From positions 433,501 to 497,500 of the forward strand of contig NZ_FXAK01000008.1 in NCBI RefSeq assembly GCF_900177515.1: a stretch of 64,000 nt of DNA, in the 5' to 3' direction. The stretch is from Azospirillum oryzae. GTDB taxonomy: Bacteria > Pseudomonadota > Alphaproteobacteria > Azospirillales > Azospirillaceae. The notes below the pieces were generated by a model. It worked only from the letters and a program-made list of their open reading frames with translations, did not search any database and was not told where the DNA came from. Below are positions 7,491 to 16,906 of the stretch, piece after piece (position 1 is the first letter of the stretch; each line of letters starts with the position of its first letter). The position numbers and the translations under genes are program-made.

Positions 7491-9497
7491 TCAGGAGCGC
7501 GACGGCGTGGAGACGCGGGCGAAATTCTTGGCGAAACGGGTCTTGCCGTCGGCCGCCGTCGGCTGGTCCGGCGTCGCGGTGGCAGCCTTGGCCGGAGCGG
7601 CGCCCGACGGGCCGGTGCGCAGGGCGGGTGCGCCGCCTCCGGATGCCGCCGCATAGGCCAGCTGTGCCTTGGCCTTCACCGCCGTTTCGCCGCGCAGGAC
7701 CTTGTCCAGCCAGGCGAGGATGGTCTTGCGCTTGTAGACCGACAGGTCGCGGGTCACCGGCATGTAGTTCGGGTCGGTCTCCGGCAGCGAGAAGGCCAGC
7801 TGCAGGATGTCGGCATAGCGGATGCAGGACGCCTCGCTGCTGAGATCGACCAGATGCTTGCTCATGATCGGGTACAGGTTGCCGTACTGCGTCATGATCG
7901 GCGCGATGTCGTCCCAGGTCGGGTCGGCCGGCACGTCGAAATCGTCGCGGACATGCAGAACGACGTAATCGAAGGTCGAGCGCGCCGTGTTGCTCTGGCC
8001 GGGGATGCGGTAGTCGATCAGATAGACCTGCCCGTCGATGTAGCCGCGCGGGTTGCCCGGCGACTGGGTGGAGATCTCCAGCCGGGCGATGCCGTCCGCG
8101 TCGGCGGTGATGGTGCCGCCCGTGGCGGAACCGCCCTCCACCGCGAAGGTCACCGCCGCTTCCGGCACGCCCATGTCGGGAATCGGTGCGCTCGGCTGAT
8201 CGACGCCGAAACCGCCGCCCTGGCCGGGGATGCGGCCCATCTGGGTGATGGCGATGGAGGCGCCGGGCACCGGCTGGCCGTAGCGGGTGGCGTAGACCAG
8301 CGATTCCGCCCGGCCGGCGCCGTCGATGCGGTGGACCCCCGGCTCGGCGCAGACATAGAGACCGTCCTGCGCCTCACGGATGGCGACGATGCCATAGCCG
8401 AGGTCGAGGTCGGTGCTGCCCGGATTGGTCTCCGACACCGTCACCAGGGCCAGCGGGTTGGTCTTGGACAAGGCGAACTGCTCGTCGGTCAGCTTGGCCG
8501 CGAAGACGCCGGCGGTTTTCGCCAGCCAGTCCGGGTCGTCATAGGGGATGCGGGCGATGGGCAGGAAGCTGTCCGGGGTGACCGGCGTGTTCTCCACCAT
8601 CGAGGCATCGCGCAGGATGCCCAGCGTCAGGACGCCGATGGGGTTGGGCGTGCCCTTGGAATCGACGGTCTGCAGGGCGTTCGACAGGTCGAGGAAGGCG
8701 GTGCGCGACGGCTCGTCGATCTGGCCGGAGAAATAGGTGATGCCGGCCCAGCTGTTGGGGATGTTGTTGGCCGGGATGAAGCGGCGACCCCGGATGAAGG
8801 AGACCGGCTCGCCGTCCAGCTGCGGACCGATGGTGCCCACCACGGTGCCCAGCGTGAAGCGCGGGTCCTTGACGTTGCCGTTGTAGCCGAAGGTCGCCAG
8901 CCGGATCGACAGCATGTCGCCGGTGGTGGCGTCGCGCAGCTGCCGCAGGAAGGGGCTGAGCATCGCCTCGTCGGCCCATTCCACATTCTCCAGCACCGAC
9001 TGGAAGGTGGAGGAGGCGGCGCTGTCGGACTGGGCGTTGAGATTGCGGTTGAACCACAGGTCGCGGAAGGGATTGGGCTGGTAGCGCCCGCCGAAGAAGG
9101 CCGGGGTCTTCCCGTCGGTCAGCCGGACGTCCAGGCCCCAGGGGGCCGACGCCATCTGCCATTGCGGGTCGAGATCGACCAGCTTGCCGCTGGTGCGGTC
9201 GGTCGAACCGCCGATCAGCATGCCGAGCGCGGCATCGGCGCCCGGCGTATCGACGAAGCTGCCGTCGGCGAAGCCCAGACCCACCACCTTGCAGTCGATC
9301 AGGCGGAAAGCGCCGGATCCGGTCGGGTTCCACCAGCCGTTGGCGACGGTGGCGCCGCTCGGCAGCTTCTGCTGGAATTCCTGGTAGGAGGACTCGAAGC
9401 TTTCACTGTCGTAATGGCGGACGTCGTTGTTCACCGTCGAGACGTCGGCCTGGAAAATCCCTGAAAAGACGAGGCGCACCGGGTTCAGGAAACTCAT
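7491..9497 (-). CDS. VioB/RebD N-terminal-like protein, partner of the ferritin-like protein
   Basis: A protein of 668 residues starting MSFLNPVRLVFSG. The start at 9497 is chosen because GGAAAGGAAT precedes it; the open frame extends 33 codons further upstream without a ribosome site. The opening (short strand, then a D-rich segment, then WWNPTGSGAFRLIDCKV) and a C-terminal block (YPIMSKHLVDLS...YMPVTRDLSVYKRKTILAWL) both resemble the N-terminal two thirds of VioB as I recall it. The last 60 residues are a low-complexity Ala/Pro tail. There is no signal peptide. It is co-directional with, and 28 bases before, the ferritin-like gene. Alone it has no known catalytic role; in VioB this part belongs to the same polypeptide as the ferritin-like domain. 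Confidence 0.65.
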   Translation of the reverse strand: MSFLNPVRLVFSGIFQADVSTVNNDVRHYDSESFESSYQEFQQKLPSGATVANGWWNPTGSGAFRLIDCKVVGLGFADGSFVDTPGADAALGMLIGGSTDRTSGKLVDLDPQWQMASAPWGLDVRLTDGKTPAFFGGRYQPNPFRDLWFNRNLNAQSDSAASSTFQSVLENVEWADEAMLSPFLRQLRDATTGDMLSIRLATFGYNGNVKDPRFTLGTVVGTIGPQLDGEPVSFIRGRRFIPANNIPNSWAGITYFSGQIDEPSRTAFLDLSNALQTVDSKGTPNPIGVLTLGILRDASMVENTPVTPDSFLPIARIPYDDPDWLAKTAGVFAAKLTDEQFALSKTNPLALVTVSETNPGSTDLDLGYGIVAIREAQDGLYVCAEPGVHRIDGAGRAESLVYATRYGQPVPGASIAITQMGRIPGQGGGFGVDQPSAPIPDMGVPEAAVTFAVEGGSATGGTITADADGIARLEISTQSPGNPRGYIDGQVYLIDYRIPGQSNTARSTFDYVVLHVRDDFDVPADPTWDDIAPIMTQYGNLYPIMSKHLVDLSSEASCIRYADILQLAFSLPETDPNYMPVTRDLSVYKRKTILAWLDKVLRGETAVKAKAQLAYAAASGGGAPALRTGPSGAAPAKAATATPDQPTAADGKTRFAKNFARVSTPSRS

Positions 9498-9725
9498 GTC
9501 GATTCCTTTCCGTGAGGGCGCACGAAGCCGTGGCGGACCGGCCGCGCCGGATCGGGCGTATAAAGAGGCGTCCGCGGATGGCAGCACCACCCGCACAGCA
9601 AGAAATTTTTTGTATGGATGATGATCTAGCGTTGATAACCTTGCGCGCTCAATGGAAATTCATCGCAAAGATTCTTTTTTTGCGTGCATTTCCGTGTATG
9701 CGTGCCAGTTCAGCGCATCGTCGCC

Positions 9726-10640
9726 CTAAAGCTTCGCGGCTTCCTCCGCCATGCGCTGGCGCAGCCAGCCATGGGAGGGGGAGCCGGTGCTGCGGCGGTG
9801 CCAGATCATCGACACCTCGTAATCGCCGATGTCGAAGGGAAGCGGGCTGGTGGCGAGTCCCAGCGCATCGGCGCACAGCCGGGCCAGCCGGGCGGGCAGC
9901 GAGGTCAGCATCGGCGCCTGGGTCAGGATCATCGGGATCGCCAGGAACTGGGTGGTGGAGGCGGCGACGCGCCGGCTCGTGCCCAGCGCCGCCAGTTCGT
10001 CGTCGATGAAGCTGGTCAGCCCGCCGCGCAGGGACGGCATCAGGTGCGGGTAGCGGGTGTAATCCTCCAGCCCGATGGGCGGGGTGACCGGGACCAGCGC
10101 CGGGTTGAACAGGCAGGCATGGGTTTCCCGGTAGAGCACCTGCCGGTCGTGCCAGCGCCGCACCTCCGGCAGATAGCCGATGGCGAGGTCCAGCGTGCCG
10201 TCGTCCAGTGCGTTCAGCATGGCGTCGGGGTCGAGGTTGAGCAGCGAGACCGACACCCGCAGGTCTCCTTCCATCGCGTCGCGCAGGATGCCGGTCAGCA
10301 GCACCGCCTGCATCGAATCGGGGGTGGAGATGGTGAAGTTCCGCTCCTCCCGCTGGGGATCGAAATCCTCCTCCGCCGACAGGGCGCGGGCGGCGCCGAC
10401 CAGCAGGTCGCGCAGCGGTTCCGCCAGACGTTGGGCGCGCGGCGTCGGCTCCATCCGGTTGCCGGTGCGCACGAACAGCGGATCGCCGACCAGCGTGCGC
10501 AGCCGGGCCAGCGCGTGGCTGACCGCCGACTGGCTGACGCCCAGCGCATCGGCGGCGCGCGAGACGTTGCGGGTCTCCAGCAGCGCGTCGAACACCTTGA
10601 TGAGGTTGAGGTCGAGCGCGGGGTTATGAATTGCCTTCAT
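9726..10640 (-). CDS. LysR-family transcriptional regulator
   Basis: A LysR-type regulator of about 304 residues, DNA-binding domain first: LDLNLIKVFDALLETRNVSRAADALGVSQSAVSHALARLR is a textbook winged helix-turn-helix, followed by DPLFVRTGNRMEPTPRA. The rest is a type 2 periplasmic-binding-like effector domain of the NodD/SyrM-like subgroup. I start at ATG 10640; an in-frame GTG at 10661 is possible and neither has a clear ribosome site. It lies upstream of, and in the same direction as, the split VioB-like pair (228-base gap) and is divergent from iorA, so it may control either. The effector is unknown. Confidence 0.88.
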   Translation of the reverse strand: MKAIHNPALDLNLIKVFDALLETRNVSRAADALGVSQSAVSHALARLRTLVGDPLFVRTGNRMEPTPRAQRLAEPLRDLLVGAARALSAEEDFDPQREERNFTISTPDSMQAVLLTGILRDAMEGDLRVSVSLLNLDPDAMLNALDDGTLDLAIGYLPEVRRWHDRQVLYRETHACLFNPALVPVTPPIGLEDYTRYPHLMPSLRGGLTSFIDDELAALGTSRRVAASTTQFLAIPMILTQAPMLTSLPARLARLCADALGLATSPLPFDIGDYEVSMIWHRRSTGSPSHGWLRQRMAEEAAKL

Positions 10641-10826
10641 GACGATATGAACCAAAGCCACCTACTTCATTGTGCACTAGACGGTGTATTCTGTCGAGGC
10701 AGAGCTGACCCAGCAGCCGACAATCAAAAAACATTCAATTCCTAGCCATCGCCCACAGCCGGGCAGCGGACCTGTCGTCGCCATCGGAAGCCGGCGGTTC
10801 CGTTCAGGGAGAAAGAGGCAAGAGCC

Positions 10827-11288
10827 ATGGTTCGCATCAACGTCAACGGCGAGGAGCGTCAGGTCGACGTTCCGGAGGACATGCCGCTCCTGTGGGTTCT
10901 GCGGGACGAGCTGAACATGACCGGCACCAAGTTCGGCTGCGGCATCGCCCAGTGCGGCGCCTGCACCGTCCATGTCGACGGCACGCCGACCCGCGCCTGC
11001 CAGACCCCGGTCAGCATGCTGACGCCGGACAGCAAGGTCACCACCATCGAGGGCGTGAAGGGCAAGGCCGCCCAGGCCGTCCAGGCGGCATGGCAGAAGC
11101 TGGACGTCGTCCAGTGCGGCTACTGCCAGTCGGGTCAGATCATGAGCGCCATCGCGCTGCTGACCGACAACCAGAACCCGACCGACGAGGACATCGACGC
11201 GGCGATGGACGGCAACGTCTGCCGCTGCGCCACTTATGTCCGCATCCGCGCGGCGATCAAGGATGCCGCCCAGACGATGAGGGCCTGA
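10827..11288 (+). CDS. iorA: (2Fe-2S)-binding subunit of isoquinoline 1-oxidoreductase-type molybdenum hydroxylase
   Basis: The 153-residue protein has two iron-sulfur domains. The plant-ferredoxin-type cluster is at CGIAQCGACTVHVDG...RACQTP, and the four-helix second cluster is at CGYCQSGQIM...GNVCRCATYVRIRAAI. This is the small electron-transfer subunit of the xanthine-oxidase family. The two-subunit form without an FAD subunit is typical of isoquinoline 1-oxidoreductase and related periplasmic aldehyde or N-heterocycle dehydrogenases, which pass electrons to cytochrome or quinone. It is three bases from the large-subunit gene. The ribosome site is GAGAAAGAGGC before ATG 10827. It has no signal of its own and would be carried by the Tat signal of its partner. 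Confidence 0.9.
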   Translation: MVRINVNGEERQVDVPEDMPLLWVLRDELNMTGTKFGCGIAQCGACTVHVDGTPTRACQTPVSMLTPDSKVTTIEGVKGKAAQAVQAAWQKLDVVQCGYCQSGQIMSAIALLTDNQNPTDEDIDAAMDGNVCRCATYVRIRAAIKDAAQTMRA

Positions 11289-11291
11289 TCC

Positions 11292-13562
11292 ATGCTGCAT
11301 CATTTGATCCGTCACGCGGCACAAAATGGTTTTGGCGAACACGGGTTCCCCGAGTCCGGTTTCGCTCCCGGTCCGCTGCCGGCGCCGTCGCGCCGCGGGT
11401 TCCTGAAGGCCATCGGCGTCGGGGCCGGCGCGTTGGTGATCGGCGCGCATCTGCCCATGCCGGCGCTGGCCGCCGAAGCGGCGCCGAAGATCGTCGGGCC
11501 GGCCGACCCGCGTCCGCATGCCTTCATCATCGTCGCGCCGGACAATACGGTCACCGTGCTGGCCAAGCATCTGGACAAGGGCCAGGGCATCGTCACCGGC
11601 CTCGCCACCATCGCGGCGGAAGAGCTTGACGCCGACTGGAGCCAAGTGCGCGGCGCCTTCGCTCCGGCCAACCAGAAGCTGTACGCCAACCATATGTTCG
11701 GCGTCCAGGGCACCGGCGGCTCCACCGCCGTCGCCAACAGCTGGGACGAGCTGCGCATGGCCGGCGCCGCCGCCCGCGCCATGCTGGTCGCCGCGGCCGC
11801 GGCGCGCTGGAACGTGCCGGCCGGCGAAGTGACGGTTTCGAAGGGCGTGGTCCGCCATGCCGCGAGCAACCGCAGCGCCACCTTCGGCGAACTGGCGGAG
11901 GAGGCGGCGAAACTGCCGGTGCCGCAGCAGGTCAAGTTGAAGGACCGGAAGGATTATGTTCTGATCGGCAACCCGGACCTGCACCGTCTGGACCACATCA
12001 GCAAGACCAACGGCACCGCCATCTTTGCCATGGACATCCGCCGCCCCGGTCAGGTGACGGCGGTGCTGGCCCGCAGCCCGCGCTTCGGCGGCACGGTGAA
12101 GAGCGTCGACGATGCCGCCGCCCGCAAGGTGCCGGGCGTCATCGACGTCATCAGCCTGCCGGTCGGAGTCGCGGTGATCGCGAAGAACACCTGGGCCGCC
12201 ATCAAGGGCCGCGAGGCGCTGACGGTGACCTGGGACGACGCCAAAGCCGAGACCCGCGGCACCGACGCCATGCTGGCCGACTACCGCAAGGCGGCGGAGA
12301 AGCCCGGTGCGGTCGCGGCGAACAAGGGCGATGCGGAGAAGGCCATCGCCGACGCCAAGGCCAAGGGCGGCCATGTGGTGGAGGGAGAGTTCGTCTTCCC
12401 CTACCTCGCCCATGCGCCGATGGAGCCGCTGAACGCCGTGGTGGCGCTGAACCCGGAGGGTGGCTGCACCATCTGGGCCGGGTCGCAGTTCCAGACGGTC
12501 GAGCAGATGGTCGCCGCCCACATCCTGGGCTGCAAGCCGGAGCAGGTGAAGATCGAGACCCAGTGGGCCGGCGGCAGCTTCGGCCGGCGTGCCACCCCCA
12601 GCGCCGACTACATCGCCGAGGCGGTGATGATCGCCAAGGCCTATCCCAAGGCCCCGGTGCATCTGGTCTGGACGCGCGAGGACGACATCAAGGGCGGCCG
12701 TTACCGCCCGCTGGTCCTGCACAAGATCACCGCGGCGGTCGATGCCAAGGGCGATCTGGTCGGCTGGAAGCAGCGCATCGTCGGCCAGAGCTTCATGACC
12801 GGCACGCCGTTCGAGGCGGTGATGGTCAAGGACGGCGTCGACGCGACGATGGTCGAGGGCGCGTCGGACATGGCCTATCCGGTGGCGAACCTCGCGGTCG
12901 ACGCGCACACCGTCGCCTCGCCGGTAACGACGCTGTGGTGGCGCTCGGTCGGGCACACCCACACGGCTTATGCCAAGGAGGTCATGATCGACCGCCTCGC
13001 CAAGGCGGCCGGCAAGGATCCGGTGGCCTTCCGCATGGAGATGCTGAAGGACCATCCGCGTCTGGCCGGCGTGTTGAAGCTGGCGGCGGAGAAGGCCGGC
13101 TGGGGCCAGCCGCTGCCGCAGGGCAAGGGCCGCGGCGTCGCCGTGCATGAAAGCTTCAACACCTATGTCGCCCATGTCGCCGACGTTTCGGTCGACGCCA
13201 AGGGTCAGATCAAGGTGGACCGGGTCGTCGTCGCCGTCGATTGCGGCGAGGTCGTCAACCCCGACATCGTCAAGGCGCAGATGGAGGGCGGTGCCGGCTG
13301 GGGCATCGGCCATGCGCTGCGCGACGAGATCACCATGACCGACGGCAAGGTGGATCAGTCCAACTTCGACGGCTATCTGCCGATGCGGATGTCGGACATG
13401 CCGGCAGTGGAGGTCCACATCGTGCCGTCGCACGAACGGCCGACCGGCGCCGGCGAGCCGGGCGTCCCGACCGTGGCGCCGGCGGTGGCGAACGCCGTCT
13501 TCTCGGTGACCGGCCAGCCGCTGCAGACGCTGCCCTTCAGCCGCGGCGGCATCGTCAGCTGA
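11292..13562 (+). CDS. iorB: Molybdopterin-binding large subunit, isoquinoline 1-oxidoreductase/aldehyde dehydrogenase type
   Basis: The 756-residue protein has a twin-arginine signal (SRRGFLKAIGVGAGALVIG, residues 33-51), so the folded complex with IorA is probably exported to the periplasm. Two molybdopterin-binding domains follow, with the AFPGVID-like segment VPGVIDVISLP, the motif GGSFGRRATPSADYIAEA, and near the C-terminus GEPGVPTVAPAVANAVF with the glutamate that acts as base in this family. It hydroxylates an aromatic N-heterocycle or oxidises an aldehyde; the substrate cannot be fixed. No XdhC-type or CoxG-type maturation gene is beside it. The pair is divergent from the LysR gene. 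Confidence 0.88.
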   Translation: MLHHLIRHAAQNGFGEHGFPESGFAPGPLPAPSRRGFLKAIGVGAGALVIGAHLPMPALAAEAAPKIVGPADPRPHAFIIVAPDNTVTVLAKHLDKGQGIVTGLATIAAEELDADWSQVRGAFAPANQKLYANHMFGVQGTGGSTAVANSWDELRMAGAAARAMLVAAAAARWNVPAGEVTVSKGVVRHAASNRSATFGELAEEAAKLPVPQQVKLKDRKDYVLIGNPDLHRLDHISKTNGTAIFAMDIRRPGQVTAVLARSPRFGGTVKSVDDAAARKVPGVIDVISLPVGVAVIAKNTWAAIKGREALTVTWDDAKAETRGTDAMLADYRKAAEKPGAVAANKGDAEKAIADAKAKGGHVVEGEFVFPYLAHAPMEPLNAVVALNPEGGCTIWAGSQFQTVEQMVAAHILGCKPEQVKIETQWAGGSFGRRATPSADYIAEAVMIAKAYPKAPVHLVWTREDDIKGGRYRPLVLHKITAAVDAKGDLVGWKQRIVGQSFMTGTPFEAVMVKDGVDATMVEGASDMAYPVANLAVDAHTVASPVTTLWWRSVGHTHTAYAKEVMIDRLAKAAGKDPVAFRMEMLKDHPRLAGVLKLAAEKAGWGQPLPQGKGRGVAVHESFNTYVAHVADVSVDAKGQIKVDRVVVAVDCGEVVNPDIVKAQMEGGAGWGIGHALRDEITMTDGKVDQSNFDGYLPMRMSDMPAVEVHIVPSHERPTGAGEPGVPTVAPAVANAVFSVTGQPLQTLPFSRGGIVS

Positions 13563-13572
13563 GCCGGGGCGG

Positions 13573-14154
13573 CTAGGGAGAGGCCGACTTGGTCCCCGCC
13601 GTCAGTTGGGCGGGGGCCGGTTGGGCCGCCGTCAGTTGCGGGGTCAGCTGCGGGGACGGGGCGATGCTGTTCGTCCCTATGCTGGCCGTCCCGATGCTCG
13701 CCGTCCGGGCGGTGGCGGGAAGCGCCGGCGGCCGGCGGCCGGGCCAGCCCTGGTCGACCAGCAGCCTCACCGCGGGATCGACCCGCATCGGACCGGCGGG
13801 GACGGAGGTCTCCGCCGGTTCTTTTTTGCGTGGCGGTTCGAGGCGCAGAAGCCGGGCGAGCCGCTGTGACTGGACGACCGGAAGGGACGGCCGGGGCAGT
13901 TGCGGTTCCCAGGGGTCGGCTGCCTCGGTGGCCGTGTCGGTCGCAGTGATGGTGGCCTTCGGGGCAGGCGTCAGCGCGGTCAGGTAGCAGGCGGCGCCCA
14001 GCACCCCGGCCAGCAGCAGGACGGCCAACGCCAGCACCGTCCAATGGCGGCGGCGCAGCCGGCGGGCGACCATATCGGTCTCCGGCGCGGGGAATGGGTC
14101 GTGATGGGTGCTGTGGTGGTCGATGGCGGTCATGCGGCGCACAGCATGGCTCAA
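13573..14154 (-). CDS. Hypothetical single-pass membrane protein with low-complexity tail
   Basis: I do not recognise this protein. It would be 193 residues, or 186 from the second ATG at 14133. Residues 1-35 are His/Asp-rich and then basic (RRLRRRH), followed by one hydrophobic helix at about 37-61, giving a cytoplasmic N-terminus and a periplasmic tail. The tail is Pro/Ala-rich with short repeats (ASIGTASIGTNSIAPSPQLTPQLTA), reflecting short repeats in the DNA around 13600-13700. The frame ends 10 bases from the iorB stop, convergently. The membrane segment and length support a real gene; function is unknown. Confidence 0.5.
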   Translation of the reverse strand: MSHAVRRMTAIDHHSTHHDPFPAPETDMVARRLRRRHWTVLALAVLLLAGVLGAACYLTALTPAPKATITATDTATEAADPWEPQLPRPSLPVVQSQRLARLLRLEPPRKKEPAETSVPAGPMRVDPAVRLLVDQGWPGRRPPALPATARTASIGTASIGTNSIAPSPQLTPQLTAAQPAPAQLTAGTKSASP

Positions 14155-14266
14155 GGCCGTTTCCGCATCCTCGCCTTTCCCGGAGATTTGCCGGGGCAGG
14201 GGGATTGCTCCCCGCGGCCCCCCATTCCCGGCCGATACTCTCCGTCCGGACAGTTATCTCTACCGA

Positions 14267-14857
14267 CTAGCCAGGAATTGCGGACGGGGCGGGGCGCCGC
14301 CGTCCGATCTCATCCCGGACCTCGCGGAACCAGCGCAGTTTTTCCTCGAAAGGCAGGCGGGCGAGGCCGCTCGGCGAGGGCACCACCACGTCGGCGACGC
14401 CGTCGAAAAGGCCGTGCTCCTGAACGCCCCAGGGGGCGTCGGGCAGGCCGGTCGCCGCCAGATAGACGCCCTTGCCGGTGTAGGCCAGCACCCGTGGCCG
14501 GACGAAGGCGACGATCCGCGCCAGCCGCGGCACCCCGCCGCGCAGCTCCGCCCGCGACAGCTCGGCGGCGCAGGCGGTGGCGCGGGCGACGAGGTTGGTG
14601 GAGCCGAGCCCGATGGCCGGAAGGGTCACGTCCTCCTCCGGCCGGTAGAGGCGCGGGGTCAGGCCGGCCTCATGCAGCAGGCGCCAGAACTGGTTGCCGC
14701 GCCCGGCATAATGGTGGCCGAGCGCCCCCGACCGCAGGCCGGGATTGAAGCCGACGAACAGGCAGTCGAGCCCCGGCGTCACGATGTCCGGCAGGGGCCC
14801 GGCGGCAGGCGGCAAGCCTTCCGGCGTAGGGACGGGGACATCGTCGAACAGGTCCAT
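14267..14857 (-). CDS. mug: G/U mismatch-specific DNA glycosylase
   Basis: This is a Mug/TDG member of the uracil-DNA glycosylase superfamily, which removes uracil or ethenocytosine opposite guanine. The motif GFNPGLRSGALGHHYAGRGNQFWRLLHEAGL contains the catalytic asparagine in GFNPG and the GHHYAGRGNQFW motif of the family. The distal loop is VPSPSGLAR, near residue 162 and equivalent to NPSGLSR in the known enzyme. The start at 14857 (MDLFDDVPVP) is preceded by GGAGAGGA; the open frame runs 18 codons further without support. The 196-residue length is slightly above the E. coli enzyme. It is followed by no related repair gene. Confidence 0.92.
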   Translation of the reverse strand: MDLFDDVPVPTPEGLPPAAGPLPDIVTPGLDCLFVGFNPGLRSGALGHHYAGRGNQFWRLLHEAGLTPRLYRPEEDVTLPAIGLGSTNLVARATACAAELSRAELRGGVPRLARIVAFVRPRVLAYTGKGVYLAATGLPDAPWGVQEHGLFDGVADVVVPSPSGLARLPFEEKLRWFREVRDEIGRRRPAPSAIPG

Positions 14858-14907
14858 GGTGAAATCCTCTCCGCGAAGGAGAGGAATATAGGATGCCGCC
14901 GCCCCGC

Positions 14908-16617
14908 TCAAAGCGAGGCGGCGACCGCGGGGGCGGGCGGACTGTTCCGTTCGTCCTGCAGCAGGGCGAGGACGCGGTCGGTCATCCTGAGGGCGAGCGC
15001 CACGATGGTCATGGTCGGGTGGTCCGCCCCCATGGTTGGGAAGACGGAACTGCCGGCGACATAAAGGTTGCCGACGCCATGGACCCGGCCGTCCGGATCG
15101 ACCACGCCGTGACGCGGCGATTCATGCATGCGGGTGGTGCCCATATGGTGCCAGCACCAGCCGACATCGGCCATCGTCGCCTCATGGGTCGCGTCGTGCT
15201 CCGCATCCGTGTCGACGGCGATCATGCCGCGCTTCAGCAGGTCCTCGCGCAGCAGCCGCTGGGTCTCGGTCGCGCCCCGGCGGTCCTGGTCGGTCAGGCG
15301 CCAGTCCACACGCGGCAGGTTGCAGCCGAAGGGGTCGGTGGCATGGTCCAGCGTCACCCGGCTGTCGGGGTTGGGCACCGGCTCCAGCACGGTTTCCAGG
15401 GTGAAGCGGCGGGGCAGCCATCCGGGATCGATGGTGCTGTCGAACAGCGCATGGGTCAGCTGCGGCAGGCTGCGCAGGATGCGCGGGCCGGCGTTGCGCA
15501 GCAGGCTCGCCGCCTCGTCCTCCGACACGCCGAAGCGGCGGCAGCTGTGGCGCGAGGGCAGGAGGCGCAGGTCGCGCATCGCCTTGAAGGCGTCCAGCGC
15601 CCCGGAATGGTAGGAGGCGACCAGATATGTGCGCGAGTTGGGCAGCCCGTGCCGTTCCTGAAGCTCCGCCGTCGGCGACAGCGCCAGCGCGATCGACGGA
15701 TGCGGCCGGCGCAGCCGCCGCCGGGCGAGACACAGGCTGACGTCGTAGAGCGTGCGATGCTGCCTCTGCCGGGTCAGCCGGATCGGCGAGGTCTTGAAGC
15801 GCGGGTGGTCGGCGAAATAGCGGCCGACCAGATCGTTGCCGTTGCCCAGCCCCGCCGCCTGCACCTTGTTGGACAGCAGCAGGATCCGCGCATTCTCGAT
15901 CCCGCCGCAGCCCAGCACGAACAGCCGGGCGCCGACGGTGAAGCCGGGGCCCTCCAGCGTGCGGACCTGCACCCGCTCCACCGCCGTGGCGGTCGGGTTG
16001 GTGTCCAGCCCGGTGACGTTGGCGTTGAGGAAGGCGGTGATGTTGGCGGCCCGCCCGATCTCGGCGCGATAGGCCTCGCCCATGCGGATCGGCGGGCTGA
16101 GTTGGGCGACACGGTTCTCGAAATCGCCGCCGCCTTCATCGTTTTCCACCGGGAACAGCGCCGTTTTCGGCCCGCCGACCCGTTCCATCCAGAAGTCGTT
16201 GTCGTATTGGAAGGGGCCGAGGCCGAGCACGTCGTGCGAGCGCTGGTAATAGGGCATCAGCGTGTCGCGCGGGATCGGCCAGCCGCTGCCCGGCATCCAG
16301 GGACGCTCGGCGAAATCGCCCGGCTCCAGCGGACGGGAGAAGCCGCCCCAGCAGTTGGTGCTGCCGCCCAGATAGCGGCTGCGCGCGGTGGTCAGCCGCT
16401 CGTAGGGCAGCCCGACATTGCGGCCGGCGTACAGCGCCTGGGAGATGCCGTCGACCTCCAGCCCGCCGCCTTCCAGCAGGACGACGCTCAAGCTGCCGCC
16501 CGCCAGTTCGCGCGCGATGGTCAGGCCGGCGGCACCGCCACCGATCACGCACAGATCGCAGTCGATGTGCGTGCCGTTCAGGACATGGCGGGCGTCACGA
16601 AGCAAGCAGGCCTCCAT
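14908..16617 (-). CDS. GMC-family FAD-dependent oxidoreductase
   Basis: A protein of about 569 residues. The N-terminal dinucleotide fold CDLCVIGGGAAGLTIARELA binds FAD, the second motif RYLGGSTNCWGG is at about residue 85, and the C-terminal FAD/active-site segment has WHHMGTTRM (catalytic-type histidine) and YVAGSSVFPTMGADHPTMTI. These define the glucose-methanol-choline oxidoreductase family. No signal peptide or heme domain is seen. The substrate, an alcohol or sugar, is unknown. I start at ATG 16617; a GTG at 16635 is in frame. A methionine-rich upstream small subunit, as in gluconate dehydrogenase, is absent. Confidence 0.85.
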   Translation of the reverse strand: MEACLLRDARHVLNGTHIDCDLCVIGGGAAGLTIARELAGGSLSVVLLEGGGLEVDGISQALYAGRNVGLPYERLTTARSRYLGGSTNCWGGFSRPLEPGDFAERPWMPGSGWPIPRDTLMPYYQRSHDVLGLGPFQYDNDFWMERVGGPKTALFPVENDEGGGDFENRVAQLSPPIRMGEAYRAEIGRAANITAFLNANVTGLDTNPTATAVERVQVRTLEGPGFTVGARLFVLGCGGIENARILLLSNKVQAAGLGNGNDLVGRYFADHPRFKTSPIRLTRQRQHRTLYDVSLCLARRRLRRPHPSIALALSPTAELQERHGLPNSRTYLVASYHSGALDAFKAMRDLRLLPSRHSCRRFGVSEDEAASLLRNAGPRILRSLPQLTHALFDSTIDPGWLPRRFTLETVLEPVPNPDSRVTLDHATDPFGCNLPRVDWRLTDQDRRGATETQRLLREDLLKRGMIAVDTDAEHDATHEATMADVGWCWHHMGTTRMHESPRHGVVDPDGRVHGVGNLYVAGSSVFPTMGADHPTMTIVALALRMTDRVLALLQDERNSPPAPAVAASL

Positions 16618-16906
16618 ACCGGGGTAATAGACCACCCTTCTTGCCCCGGACGCGCGGCCTAGGCCGAGTGCTCATTCGGCTATACCCCCGGCGCGTCCCC
16701 ATTGGCCGATTCGGCGCACAGGCGCGGCACCCCGGACGAACCGGACGGGGTGGTCCGGATGGGGGCGGCCGGCCGACCGGCCCGGCGGGTGGAAGGGAAC
16801 GACCGCCGCGCTCGACGGTTGAGGTGGCGAAGAAGGGCGCTTCGGTCCGGCCATAAGGTCGGGCTGTCGGCGACCGGAAAACCATGCAATTGCAGGAGCC
16901 GCCTCC

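Noticed and set aside
7854..9464. 536-codon frame on the plus strand
   Set aside because: Antisense to the VioB-like gene, with shadow composition and no ribosome site.
9692..9707. TGGCACG on the minus strand upstream of the VioB-like pair, as a possible sigma-54 -24 element
   Set aside because: The matching -12 position reads CACGG instead of TTGC, and GG-N10-GC is absent.
10677..13433. 918-codon open frame on the minus strand
   Set aside because: It lies opposite iorA/iorB, whose motifs are clear, and its translation is His/Arg/Gly/Asp-rich low complexity typical of antisense frames in GC-rich DNA.
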